Assembly: GCF_002269255.1 (NCBI RefSeq)
Contig: NZ_CP022823.1
Span: 4,774,001-4,838,000, forward strand
From: Klebsiella quasivariicola
Lineage (GTDB): Bacteria > Pseudomonadota > Gammaproteobacteria > Enterobacterales > Enterobacteriaceae
DNA: 64,000 bases
Reading direction: 5' to 3'
This document shows, one piece after another, positions 53,025-61,229 of the stretch (within the stretch, counting starts at the first letter, position 1; each line of letters opens with the position of its first letter). A program made the position numbers and the translations under genes. The notes beneath the pieces were generated by a model. It ran no database searches. It was not told the origin of the DNA and saw nothing but the letters and a program-made list of their open reading frames with translations.

Positions 53025-53044
53025 ATACTTATCAGGGTAAGTAT
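53025..53044. promoter_or_regulatory. Operator-like palindrome upstream of marR
   Basis: ATACTTA-TCAGGG-TAAGTAT is a perfect 7-6-7 inverted repeat in the promoter region of the MarR-type gene, the size expected for a MarR dimer. Confidence 0.6.
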
Positions 53045-53155
53045 CAAGAAACGGAAGGTCGTGCCGCATCAATTGATAAATTTCGTGAATGTATCCCGGC
53101 GGCGCCTGGCGATCACCGGGATAATGAAGAAAGGTTGTCTTGAAAACCGCACGTT

Positions 53156-53320
53156 TTAATTGATCTGATCCCGACGCAGACCGATGTCTTTCAGCTGATC
53201 GTCACTCATTCGCTGCAAAATTCTGCGCGTTTGCTCCTGAAGCCACCATTTTTTGACAAACCTCGCTAGCAGTACGAAACCGATAAACGGCTGTTTTGCC
53301 CTGTTCTCGTGAAATTCCAT
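53156..53320 (-). CDS. yjiS: DUF1127 small protein YjiS
   Basis: A 54-residue gene with N-terminus MEFHENRAKQPFIGF and C-terminal MSDDQLKDIGLRRDQIN, matching E. coli YjiS in length and pattern. DUF1127 proteins are short, basic and arginine-rich, and some help RNA or phosphate homeostasis in other bacteria; the role here is unknown. GAGGAGG precedes the ATG. It is divergent from yjiR, as in E. coli. Confidence 0.85.
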   Translation of the reverse strand: MEFHENRAKQPFIGFVLLARFVKKWWLQEQTRRILQRMSDDQLKDIGLRRDQIN

Positions 53321-53376
53321 CCTCTACCTCCTCACCTTGCCAGAGGCTTTATCTTCACGGATCCAGGGGTAAATAA

Positions 53377-53475
53377 TACAGATTCAAAAAATACTTTTCT
53401 TTAACATACAGATTAGCTAAAACGTACACCAGACCTCATTTTTCATGGCCATCTGTACTGGTTACTCCATCTGTA
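53377..53475. promoter_or_regulatory. Four ATCTGTA heptamers in the yjiR control region
   Basis: TACAGAT at 53377 and 53407, ATCTGTA at 53451 and 53469. Two copies in each orientation; the last pair is 18 bp apart. MocR/GabR-type regulators bind spaced direct repeats near their own promoters, so these are candidate YjiR sites. Confidence 0.5.
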
Positions 53476-53497
53476 TGGCGGAAATTAAGGATACAGT

Positions 53498-54910
53498 ATG
53501 ACCCGCTACCAACATCTCGCTACCCTGCTGGCTGAACGTATTGAACAGGGCCTGTATCGCCACGGCGAAAAACTACCCTCAGTGCGCAGCCTGAGCCAGG
53601 AACATGGCGTCAGCATCAGTACGGTCCAGCAGGCCTATCAGCTGCTTGAGCAGCAGCAGCTGATTGTGCCCCAGCCTCGGTCGGGCTATTTCGTCGCCCC
53701 CCGCAAGGCCCAGCCGCCGGTACCGCCGATGTCGCGCCCGGTGCAGCGGCCGGTGGAGATCACCCAGTGGGACCAGGTGCTGACCATGCTCGACGCCCGC
53801 TACGATAAAACGATCATCCCCTTCGGCGGCGGCTCACCGGACGTGACGCAGCCAAGCCTGAAGCCCATCTGGCGCGAACTGAGCCGGGCTATCCAGCATA
53901 ACCTCAGCGAGGTGCTGAACTATGACGAGCTGGCCGGGCGCCGCGAGCTGCGCGAACAGATTGCCCGCCTGATGCTTGACGGTGGCTCGGTGGTAACAGC
54001 CGACGATCTGGTGCTTACCAGCGGCTGCCATAGCGCGCTGTCGCTGGCCCTGCTGTCGGTGTGCCAGCCAGGGGACATCATCGCCGTAGAATCCCCCTGC
54101 TACTACGGCACCATGCAGATGCTGCGCGGGCTGGGATTAAAAACCATTGAGATCCCCACCGATCCGGAAACCGGGATCAGCATTGAGGCCCTGGAGCTGG
54201 CGCTGGATCAGTGGCCGATCAAAGGGGTGATCCTGGTACCCAACTGCAATAACCCACTGGGCTTTATCATGCCGGACGCCCGTAAGCGCGCGGTGCTGAA
54301 CCTGGCCCAGCGCTACGATATCGTGATTTTCGAGGATGATATTTACGGCGAGCTGGCTACCGAGTACCCGCGCCCGCGCACCATTCACTCCTGGGATATC
54401 GACGGCCGGGTGATGCTCTGCAGCTCTTTTACCAAAACCATCGCCCCCGGACTGCGTATCGGCTGGATAGCCCCCGGGCGCTACTACGACAAACTGCTAC
54501 AAATGAAGTACGCCGCCAGCGGGACCAACGTCCCCTCCACCCAGCTGGCGGCCTGCAATTTTATTCGCGAAGGCCACTACCACCGCCACGTGCGGCGAAT
54601 GCGACAGATCTATCAGCGCAATATCGAGATCTACACCTGCTGGCTGCGGGAATTTTTCCCGTGCGGGATCTGCGTCACCCGGCCGAAGGGCGGTTTCATG
54701 CTGTGGGTCGAACTCCCGGAGCAGGTAGATATGGTCTGCGTCGCCAAGCAGTTGTGCCGGTTGAAGATCCAGGTCGCGCCGGGCTCGCTATTTTCCGCAG
54801 CGGGCAAGTATCGCAACTGCGTCAGAATCAACTGCGCCTTGCCGCCAACCGAAAAACATAAAGCGGTGATGGTGAAGCTGGGAGAAGCGGTGAAGGTGGC
54901 GATGGAGTGA
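53498..54910 (+). CDS. yjiR: MocR/GabR-type regulator with aminotransferase domain
   Basis: A 470-residue fusion. The N-terminal GntR winged helix (about 1-70; LPSVRSLSQEHGVSISTVQQAYQ) leads into a fold-I aminotransferase domain: SGCHSALSLAL, NCNNPLGFIMP, FEDDIYGEL and the PLP lysine in CSSFTKTIAPGLRIGW. It matches E. coli YjiR closely. The ligand is unknown. TAAGGA precedes the ATG. Confidence 0.92.
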   Translation: MTRYQHLATLLAERIEQGLYRHGEKLPSVRSLSQEHGVSISTVQQAYQLLEQQQLIVPQPRSGYFVAPRKAQPPVPPMSRPVQRPVEITQWDQVLTMLDARYDKTIIPFGGGSPDVTQPSLKPIWRELSRAIQHNLSEVLNYDELAGRRELREQIARLMLDGGSVVTADDLVLTSGCHSALSLALLSVCQPGDIIAVESPCYYGTMQMLRGLGLKTIEIPTDPETGISIEALELALDQWPIKGVILVPNCNNPLGFIMPDARKRAVLNLAQRYDIVIFEDDIYGELATEYPRPRTIHSWDIDGRVMLCSSFTKTIAPGLRIGWIAPGRYYDKLLQMKYAASGTNVPSTQLAACNFIREGHYHRHVRRMRQIYQRNIEIYTCWLREFFPCGICVTRPKGGFMLWVELPEQVDMVCVAKQLCRLKIQVAPGSLFSAAGKYRNCVRINCALPPTEKHKAVMVKLGEAVKVAME

Positions 54911-55216
54911 AGCTGCGGCATTCCCACAATCTGCGAGCCGGTAACCCGGAAAAGGCGCGGTAAGCGCCGCCTCCGGGCAAGATATACGCTCTTTAAACAT
55001 TCTAAAATCACTCTTACAAATACAAAAAAACAAAATAATTCATATAAACAATATTTCATTATTATTGAATAACAATTTTTGTGGTGCAAAACCATAAATA
55101 CCAATATATATTGGCTCATTCACAAATACATGGTGGCATTTTAAGTAATGCCGTTAAAAAGCATGACTATTAACTTTTAAAGTATAAGCGTAGTCATACA
55201 GTTAGCTGAGAGCAAA
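54911..55216. other. Junction of conserved chromosome and AT-rich insert
   Basis: About 305 bp without a gene. A single REP (54945-54978, CCCGGA...TCCGGG arms) follows yjiR. From about 54990 base composition switches sharply to AT-rich, continuous with the NERD-helicase gene. I see no integrase, att-like direct repeat or tRNA at the border. Confidence 0.6.
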
Positions 55217-57067
55217 ATGGCAACGATCATCCCAACCATCGGAAGCTGCGGTAACAAGATTACTGCCGGAGAAAAGCGTCTTGCGAGAATTTTTGAAAGC
55301 AATCTGAGTAGCGATTGTACTTGTTGGTATGACATTCCTACTGGCGAAAAACAAACACATCCTGATTTCATCATTCTGGATCCTCAGCGAGGGCTGCTTT
55401 TTATTGAAGTGAAGGACTGGTATATTTCAAAAATAAAATCCGCTAATAAAACACATGTGATATATGAAACATCAGATGGTGACATTTCTCTACCCCATCC
55501 CATAGAACAGGTCAGACAATATTCTTACGGCGCAATTAACTATCTAAAGCGAGACCCACAACTTCTTCAGGACAACGAAAAATATAAAGGACAATTTTGT
55601 GCCCCCTACGGTCATGGAGTCTACCTCAGTAATATTACACGTAAGCAGTTAGATAAATACTTTTCCAATAGTGATATTTTTCCTTCTGATATCGTGATTT
55701 GTAAAGATGAAATCACCGAGTTTATGTCATCTGAAGAAATATCATTACGCCTATTTTCTTTGGTCAAACATACATTTTCTAAAGAGATAAGTAATAAGCA
55801 AGTAGATCGTATACGTTGGCATTTATACCCTGAAATTCGCATCACCCACGCTCTCGATAAACCAGAGAGTTCTGCCAACCCAATATCTGTACTCCGAACG
55901 CCGAATATTATAAAAATAATGGATACTCAGCAAGAATTACTCGCCAGAAGCCTTGGTGAGGGGCATCGGATAATTCACGGCGTAGCCGGCTCAGGTAAAA
56001 CCTTAATTCTTCTTTATCGTTGCCTACACCTGGCGAAAGATAATAATTTAAAGAAACCTATTCTTGTCGTGTGTTATAATATAATGCTGGCCCAAAAATT
56101 AAAATCTCTAATAAAAAGCCATCAACTTACGGTTCCGGTTGAAATTACCAACTTCCATGCATGGTGTTATAAGCAAGCAAAAACTAAAAATATTCTCCCT
56201 AACTCAAAGCAAAATTTTATAGAAAACCTTGAGCAAGCTGTTATTACTGGTTTTCAAAATAAAACAATAGCAGCAGAACAATATAGTGCGGTGTTAATTG
56301 ATGAGGGGCATGATTTTAAACAGGATTGGCTAAAAATACTTTCTGGAATGGTTGATAGCGAAACTAACTATCTATTATTTCTATATGACGATGCGCAATC
56401 AATTTATCAGAAAAAAAGCTCACTTGATTTTACGCTTTCCAGCGTTGGTATCAAAGCTCAAGGGCGTACAACTATTCTTGACATCAATTATCGAAATACA
56501 CAGCAGATTCTCCACTTTGCTACCAGCATTGCATTTGATTATTTAAATGATCATATTGAGGATAACTTTAAATATCATAAACCTGATGCTGGTGGACTTC
56601 AAGGCCAGGATCCAAACATGCTTGTTTTTGATAACCACCAACAAGAAATCATCCATATAATTAAATGGCTAAAGCAACAACATCATACTGGTGTTAGCTG
56701 GAATGACATGGCTATATTATGTCCCTCGACCGCACATCTTTCTGCAATATTAGTAAAAGAGTTAAGGGATTCAAAAATACCGCACTACTTTATAGCAAGC
56801 TCGGAAGATAAAAAACGCTACTCACCACAAAGCGATTTTTTGTCTATTATACCTTTGCCTAGTAGCAAAGGTCTCGAGTTTCATTCAGTCGCAGTGATAG
56901 ATAGTTCAAACATAATGGGTAATAGCGATGATCTCAGCGACGAGATCAAGCGACTATATGTTGGTTTCACTCGGGCAACTAATAATTTGCTTGTGACTTT
57001 ACATCAAAAAAATGTGCTCAGCAGACATTTAACCTCAACTTATAATCAAATCTATAACAATGCATAG
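55217..57067 (+). CDS. NERD nuclease-UvrD helicase fusion, candidate defence gene
   Basis: A 616-residue protein. Residues about 15-130 are a NERD domain (AGEKRLARIF; HPDFIILD then LLFIEVKDW, the Asp/Glu-x-Lys core). From about 245 comes a superfamily-1 helicase: Walker A HGVAGSGKTLI, Walker B VLIDEGHDF, YDDAQSIYQ, DINYRNTQQI, SSKGLEFHSVAVID, and RLYVGFTRATNNLL (motif VI). Nuclease-helicase single chains are known among anti-phage proteins (for example Nhi). Codon use is strongly AT-rich compared with the rest of the window and the gene separates yjiR from fosA, so it is probably acquired. DNA repair is the alternative role. Confidence 0.85.
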   Translation: MATIIPTIGSCGNKITAGEKRLARIFESNLSSDCTCWYDIPTGEKQTHPDFIILDPQRGLLFIEVKDWYISKIKSANKTHVIYETSDGDISLPHPIEQVRQYSYGAINYLKRDPQLLQDNEKYKGQFCAPYGHGVYLSNITRKQLDKYFSNSDIFPSDIVICKDEITEFMSSEEISLRLFSLVKHTFSKEISNKQVDRIRWHLYPEIRITHALDKPESSANPISVLRTPNIIKIMDTQQELLARSLGEGHRIIHGVAGSGKTLILLYRCLHLAKDNNLKKPILVVCYNIMLAQKLKSLIKSHQLTVPVEITNFHAWCYKQAKTKNILPNSKQNFIENLEQAVITGFQNKTIAAEQYSAVLIDEGHDFKQDWLKILSGMVDSETNYLLFLYDDAQSIYQKKSSLDFTLSSVGIKAQGRTTILDINYRNTQQILHFATSIAFDYLNDHIEDNFKYHKPDAGGLQGQDPNMLVFDNHQQEIIHIIKWLKQQHHTGVSWNDMAILCPSTAHLSAILVKELRDSKIPHYFIASSEDKKRYSPQSDFLSIIPLPSSKGLEFHSVAVIDSSNIMGNSDDLSDEIKRLYVGFTRATNNLLVTLHQKNVLSRHLTSTYNQIYNNA

Positions 57068-57077
57068 TAGCCCCCTG

Positions 57078-57497
57078 TCACTCATCAAAAAACACCATCC
57101 CCTTATACGGCTGTTCGCGGCAGGCGGCCAGCCGCTGGGTGAGACTACCGACGTGCAGCTCCAGCTTGTGGCCGTCAGGGTCGAGGAAGTAGTGCGAGGC
57201 GCCTTCGCTACGGTTCAGCTTCCATACCGCCACGCCGGCAACCTCCAGGCGGGCGGCAAAGCGGGCGAAATCCGCCTCGCTGATGCTAAACGCATAATGG
57301 GTGTAGTCGCTCTCCTCCGGCGGGGTAACGCGCCGCTGCGGATCCAGCGACAGGCACAGCCACAGATCGCCACAGGAAAGATAGGCGCCGCTGTCCCAGC
57401 GGGCGTGCAGCGTCATGCCCAGCAGCTGCTGATAAAACGCCACGCTCGGCGCCAGCTGGCTGACAGCCAGGGTCAGGTGATTGAGTCCACTCAGCAT
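57078..57497 (-). CDS. fosA: Fosfomycin resistance glutathione transferase
   Basis: A 139-residue vicinal-oxygen-chelate protein closely matching the Klebsiella chromosomal FosA: MLSGLNHLTLAVSQLAPSV. Metal ligands are His7, His67 and Glu113; Lys93 and Arg122 fit the potassium and fosfomycin contacts. It opens the fosfomycin epoxide with glutathione. Start at 57497 has GGAGG upstream and overlaps the end of the LysR gene by 7 bp, so both may share a transcript. It ends 10 bp from the convergent helicase gene. Confidence 0.95.
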   Translation of the reverse strand: MLSGLNHLTLAVSQLAPSVAFYQQLLGMTLHARWDSGAYLSCGDLWLCLSLDPQRRVTPPEESDYTHYAFSISEADFARFAARLEVAGVAVWKLNRSEGASHYFLDPDGHKLELHVGSLTQRLAACREQPYKGMVFFDE

Positions 57498-58399
57498 GTC
57501 TGTTCCTCCAGTGAATTCACAATGAACTGACGCAGCCACTGATGCGCCGGATCGCGGTGCCAGCGCTCGTGCCATAACATCAGCATCTCAAAGCCGGCAA
57601 CCGCCAGCGGCGGCTCGACCACCACCAGCCCGCTCTGCCCGCGCACCAGCCGCTCCGGCAGCACCGCCACCAGATCGCTATTGCGCAGGGTCTCCAGCAT
57701 AAACAGGAAATGTGGCACAGAAAGGACAACTCGCCGCGTCAGTCCGAGGGTCGCCAGCGCGCTATCGGTCGCCGCGCTGAATCCGCCCCCGTCCGGGGAG
57801 ACAACGACTTGCTCCAGCTGACAAAACGTCTTCAGACTCAGGCCGTGCCGCAGCGCCGGATGCCCCGCCCTGCCCGCCAGCACATAGCGCTCGCGAAACA
57901 GCAGGCGCTGATGCAGCCCAGGAGGTGCCCCCTCGCGGGTATGGAAGAAGAGATCCACTTCATCGCTGGCCGCCTGCTGCTCCAGCCGCGCCGGCTGCAG
58001 TTCGAATACCGCCAGCCGACTGCCGGGAGAGGCCTGGCGTAACCCGCTCAGCATCGGCAGAAAGATCGCCGAAGCCATATAGTCCGTCGCCGCCACCCGC
58101 CAGGTCTCCGCCGCCGTTGCCGGCTCAAAGGGTGCCTGCGGTGCCACCGCCTGCTCCAGAGCCGTCAGCGCAGCGCGCAGCGGCTGGCGTATTTCATCGG
58201 CGCGGGCGGTGGGCTGCATGCCACGCGGGCCCGGCATCAACAGCGGGTCGGCAAAAATCTCCCGCAGCCTGGCGAGCTGAATACTCACCGAGGGCTGCGA
58301 CAAATTCAGCCGCTGCGCCGCCCGGGTGACATTATTTTCACTGAGCAGCACATCCAGCGTGCGCAACAGATTGAGATCCAGACGATGTAAATTAATCAC
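57491..58399 (-). CDS. LysR-family regulator upstream of fosA
   Basis: A 302-residue regulator: MINLHRLDLNLLRTLDVLL and the helix-turn-helix NVTRAAQRLNLSQPSVSIQLARLREIF (partial), then a periplasmic-binding-like effector domain. GTG start. It is transcribed into fosA and is divergent from the quinone reductase gene across 86 bp. It probably controls that reductase; its effect on fosA, if any, is by co-transcription. Confidence 0.87.
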   Translation of the reverse strand: MINLHRLDLNLLRTLDVLLSENNVTRAAQRLNLSQPSVSIQLARLREIFADPLLMPGPRGMQPTARADEIRQPLRAALTALEQAVAPQAPFEPATAAETWRVAATDYMASAIFLPMLSGLRQASPGSRLAVFELQPARLEQQAASDEVDLFFHTREGAPPGLHQRLLFRERYVLAGRAGHPALRHGLSLKTFCQLEQVVVSPDGGGFSAATDSALATLGLTRRVVLSVPHFLFMLETLRNSDLVAVLPERLVRGQSGLVVVEPPLAVAGFEMLMLWHERWHRDPAHQWLRQFIVNSLEEQTC

Positions 58400-58416
58400 G
58401 ACTATACCTGTGATTT
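58394..58416. promoter_or_regulatory. Inverted repeat over the LysR start, candidate operator
   Basis: AATCAC-N10-GTGATT, containing the T-N11-A pattern of LysR sites, overlaps the GTG start of the LysR gene and faces the reductase promoter. Confidence 0.45.
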
Positions 58417-58485
58417 AAGTAATTCATTTCTACTATAGCGCCAGCGTACTTACTCTGCAGCTCTCCATACGCCAGAGGTGATGTT

Positions 58486-59268
58486 ATGAAAGTACTGCTG
58501 ATTTACGCCCATCCGGAACCGCGCTCGCTCAATGGCGCGCTGAAAAATTTTGCCGTCCGCCATCTGCAGCAGGCCGGCCATGAAGTGCAGGTCTCCGATC
58601 TCTACGCCATGCGCTGGAAGGCCGGATATGACGCCGACGACAGCGGCGCCCCACCGGTCGGCGAGTTCTGGCGTCCGACCCTCGATTCAAAACAGGCCTT
58701 TGAACAAGGAACCCAAAGTGCGGATATCGCTGCCGAGCAGGCGAAGCTGCTGTGGGCCGATACGGTGATTTTCCAGTTTCCGCTGTGGTGGTTCTCGATG
58801 CCCGCCATCATGAAGGGCTGGATTGACCGGGTGTACGCCTGGGGCTTTGCCTATGGCGTCGGCGAGCACAGCGACCGCCACTGGGGCGATCGCTACGGGG
58901 AAGGCACCTTCGTCGGCAAACGGGCGATGCTGATCGTCACCGCCGGCGGCTGGGCGGAACACTATTCACCGCGTGGGATCAACGGCCCCATCGACGACAT
59001 CCTGTTCCCCATTCAGCACGGCATGCTGTTCTATCCCGGCTTCGAGGTGCTCCCGCCGCTGGTGTTCTACCGAACGGACAAAACCGACGCCACGCAGTTC
59101 GCCGACCAATGCGCCGCCCTGGCCGAGCGGCTGGACAGGCTGTGGCAAACCGAGCCCATTCCATTCCGCCGGCAGAATCATGGCGATTATCTGATCCCGT
59201 CGCTGACGCTGCGCCCGGAGCTGGCGCCGGGGCAAAGCGGCCTGGCGGTGCATTTGCGTAGCGAATAG
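58486..59268 (+). CDS. NAD(P)H:quinone oxidoreductase (flavodoxin-like fold)
   Basis: A 260-residue NQO1/MdaB-type flavoprotein with KVLLIYAHPEPRSLNGAL, the quinone-site FQFPLWWFSMPAIMKGWIDRV (partial) and ERLDRLW near the end. It reduces quinones or nitro compounds by two electrons. It is divergent from the LysR gene, an arrangement typical of LysR-controlled quinone or redox stress response. Confidence 0.85.
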   Translation: MKVLLIYAHPEPRSLNGALKNFAVRHLQQAGHEVQVSDLYAMRWKAGYDADDSGAPPVGEFWRPTLDSKQAFEQGTQSADIAAEQAKLLWADTVIFQFPLWWFSMPAIMKGWIDRVYAWGFAYGVGEHSDRHWGDRYGEGTFVGKRAMLIVTAGGWAEHYSPRGINGPIDDILFPIQHGMLFYPGFEVLPPLVFYRTDKTDATQFADQCAALAERLDRLWQTEPIPFRRQNHGDYLIPSLTLRPELAPGQSGLAVHLRSE

Positions 59269-59276
59269 CTGACTAC

Positions 59277-59300
59277 CCCGTCTTCGCCCCCGAGGACGGG
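59277..59300. terminator. Hairpin between convergent quinone reductase and permease genes
   Basis: CCCGTCTTCG and CGAGGACGGG pair over 10 positions with one wobble, followed by TCATTT. Probably terminates both. Confidence 0.5.
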
Positions 59301-59304
59301 TCAT

Positions 59305-60261
59305 TTACCCGGCTCTCTCCAGGCCCAGCATGCCTCGCGCCTGGATAAAGCACAGCAGCAGCGCGCCCCACAGCGCCATCGTCAGATAGGGGCTGATGCC
59401 GAGGATATTGAACCCACTCTCGATGATCTGCAGCAGGAACAGCGCGAGCACCATCCCGACGATGCGCCCGCTACCGCCATCCGGATTCACGCCACCGAGC
59501 ACCGCCGCGAGGATCGACACCAGCAAATACGATTCTCCATAAGACGCTTTGGCTGAATTCAGCTTCGACATCATCAGAAACGCCGCCACCGCGCAGAGCA
59601 GGGCCGAGATGACATAGACCCAAATTAACACCCGTCGGGTATTGATCCCGGAATAATGGGTCGCCCGCTCGTTGGATCCGATCAACATGATCGCCCGACC
59701 CAGCGGGCTCTTCTCCAGCAGCACCCACAGCCCAACCGCCACCGCCGCAAAAAGCCACATTGGCAGCGGAATACCGAACCACTGAGCGTGATTCAGCCAC
59801 AGCACCCACTGCGGATAGTTAGCGATAGCGCTGCCGCCGGTGATCAGAATATTGATCCCCTTGAGCAGGGTCATCATGCCAAGGGTAGCCAGGATCGGCG
59901 AAACGCGGATCCCGGCAATCAGTATCCCGTTGCACAGACCAATGATCATCGCCGCCCCTCCGCCGGCCAGCAGCGTCGCCAGCGCGGTGGCGCCCCCCGG
60001 CGGATAGCTCGTCGCCACCCAGGCCATCACCAGCGAACAGGCGTTGGCCGTCGCGATAATTGACAAATTAATGCCGCCGCAAAGCATGGTCATGGCCATT
60101 GCCAGCGCCAGGATCCCCAGCACCGGCATTTGCGAGGCAATCGACTGGAAATTGCTGACAGACCAGAAGATATTTGGCATGGCGATGCTAAAGGCGATTA
60201 CCGTCAGCATCAGCAGGCCGATCAGGTAAAACTCAACGTTGTTGCGCCACGATTTTTTCAT
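59305..60261 (-). CDS. Sugar ABC transporter permease (RbsC family), second
   Basis: A 318-residue inner-membrane protein with about nine spans; AVLGGVNPDGGSGRIVGMVLALFLLQIIESG is the family signature (partial). The start at 60261 overlaps the previous permease stop as ATGA and has a GGAGC site; longer frames are unlikely. With the upstream permease it forms a heterodimeric channel. Confidence 0.87.
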   Translation of the reverse strand: MKKSWRNNVEFYLIGLLMLTVIAFSIAMPNIFWSVSNFQSIASQMPVLGILALAMAMTMLCGGINLSIIATANACSLVMAWVATSYPPGGATALATLLAGGGAAMIIGLCNGILIAGIRVSPILATLGMMTLLKGINILITGGSAIANYPQWVLWLNHAQWFGIPLPMWLFAAVAVGLWVLLEKSPLGRAIMLIGSNERATHYSGINTRRVLIWVYVISALLCAVAAFLMMSKLNSAKASYGESYLLVSILAAVLGGVNPDGGSGRIVGMVLALFLLQIIESGFNILGISPYLTMALWGALLLCFIQARGMLGLERAG

Positions 60262-61229
60262 AACAAGCTCCGGTTCTGATGCTGGCTCCATGCCGTTACG
60301 CTGATGCTGACGACGATGATCGCCCCGGTGATCAGGGTCTGCCAGTAGGAGGAAACCCCTAGCAGATTCAGGCCGTTCTGCATCACCGCCAGTAAAATCA
60401 CCCCCAGCAGCGTACCGGTGAGGGTTCCGCGCCCGCCAATCAGGCTGGTGCCGCCCAACACCACCGCCGCCAGCACCGTCAGCTCATAGCCCAGCAGTGA
60501 ATCCGGCGCGACGGTCATCACCGTCCACGCCTGCACAACACCCGCGGCACCTGACATCAGCCCCATATAGCCATATACGAACAGCTGCAGGCGGAGCACG
60601 CTGAAGCCGACGCGGCTGGCAGATTCCCGGTTCCCCCCCATGGCGTAGATCTTGCGGCCAACGGTGGTGAAATTCATGATAAACGCGGTCAACAGCACCA
60701 CCGCGATCATCGTCAGCAGCGGCAGCCCCAGACCGTAGTCGTAACCATCGGCATCGGTGTATTTGAATAGCATGACCCCCTTTTCAAACCACGGAGGGAA
60801 ATCGTAGAGCCAGACACCTTTGCTTAACCACAGCAGCAAACCGTAGAAAATGTTGAGCGTAGAAATGGTGATAATGATCGAGGGGACCCGCAGACGATTA
60901 ACCAACAGCGCGTTCACCAGCCCCAGCAGCACGCCGATGCCGCCGGCAAGCACAAAAGCCACCGCGAAATTGCCGCCCACTTTTTGCAGCATCACCACCA
61001 TGCCGTACTGGGCGATGATGGTCATGGCCGGGAAGGAGATATCAATCCCGCCGGCGATCAGCACCACGAACAGGCCACAGGCGAGAATGGTCAGCATCGC
61101 GTAGTTATTGGCGAGGTCGTAAAGATTGCCGAAAGTGAAAAACTCCTCACTGCGCCAGCCCAGCAGCAGGCACAGCGCAATAATAAACATGCCTAACCAG
61201 AATTCATGTTGTTTCAACAGATTAGCCAT
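60258..61229 (-). CDS. Sugar ABC transporter permease (RbsC family), first
   Basis: A 323-residue permease with GLFVVLIAGGIDISFPAMT, LVNALLVNRLRVPSIIITISTLNIFYG (partial) and AAVVLGGTSLIGGRGTLTGTLLG. It overlaps the ATPase gene by 8 bp. Pairs of unlike permeases are typical of the LsrCD/RhaPQ group. Confidence 0.88.
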   Translation of the reverse strand: MANLLKQHEFWLGMFIIALCLLLGWRSEEFFTFGNLYDLANNYAMLTILACGLFVVLIAGGIDISFPAMTIIAQYGMVVMLQKVGGNFAVAFVLAGGIGVLLGLVNALLVNRLRVPSIIITISTLNIFYGLLLWLSKGVWLYDFPPWFEKGVMLFKYTDADGYDYGLGLPLLTMIAVVLLTAFIMNFTTVGRKIYAMGGNRESASRVGFSVLRLQLFVYGYMGLMSGAAGVVQAWTVMTVAPDSLLGYELTVLAAVVLGGTSLIGGRGTLTGTLLGVILLAVMQNGLNLLGVSSYWQTLITGAIIVVSISVTAWSQHQNRSLL

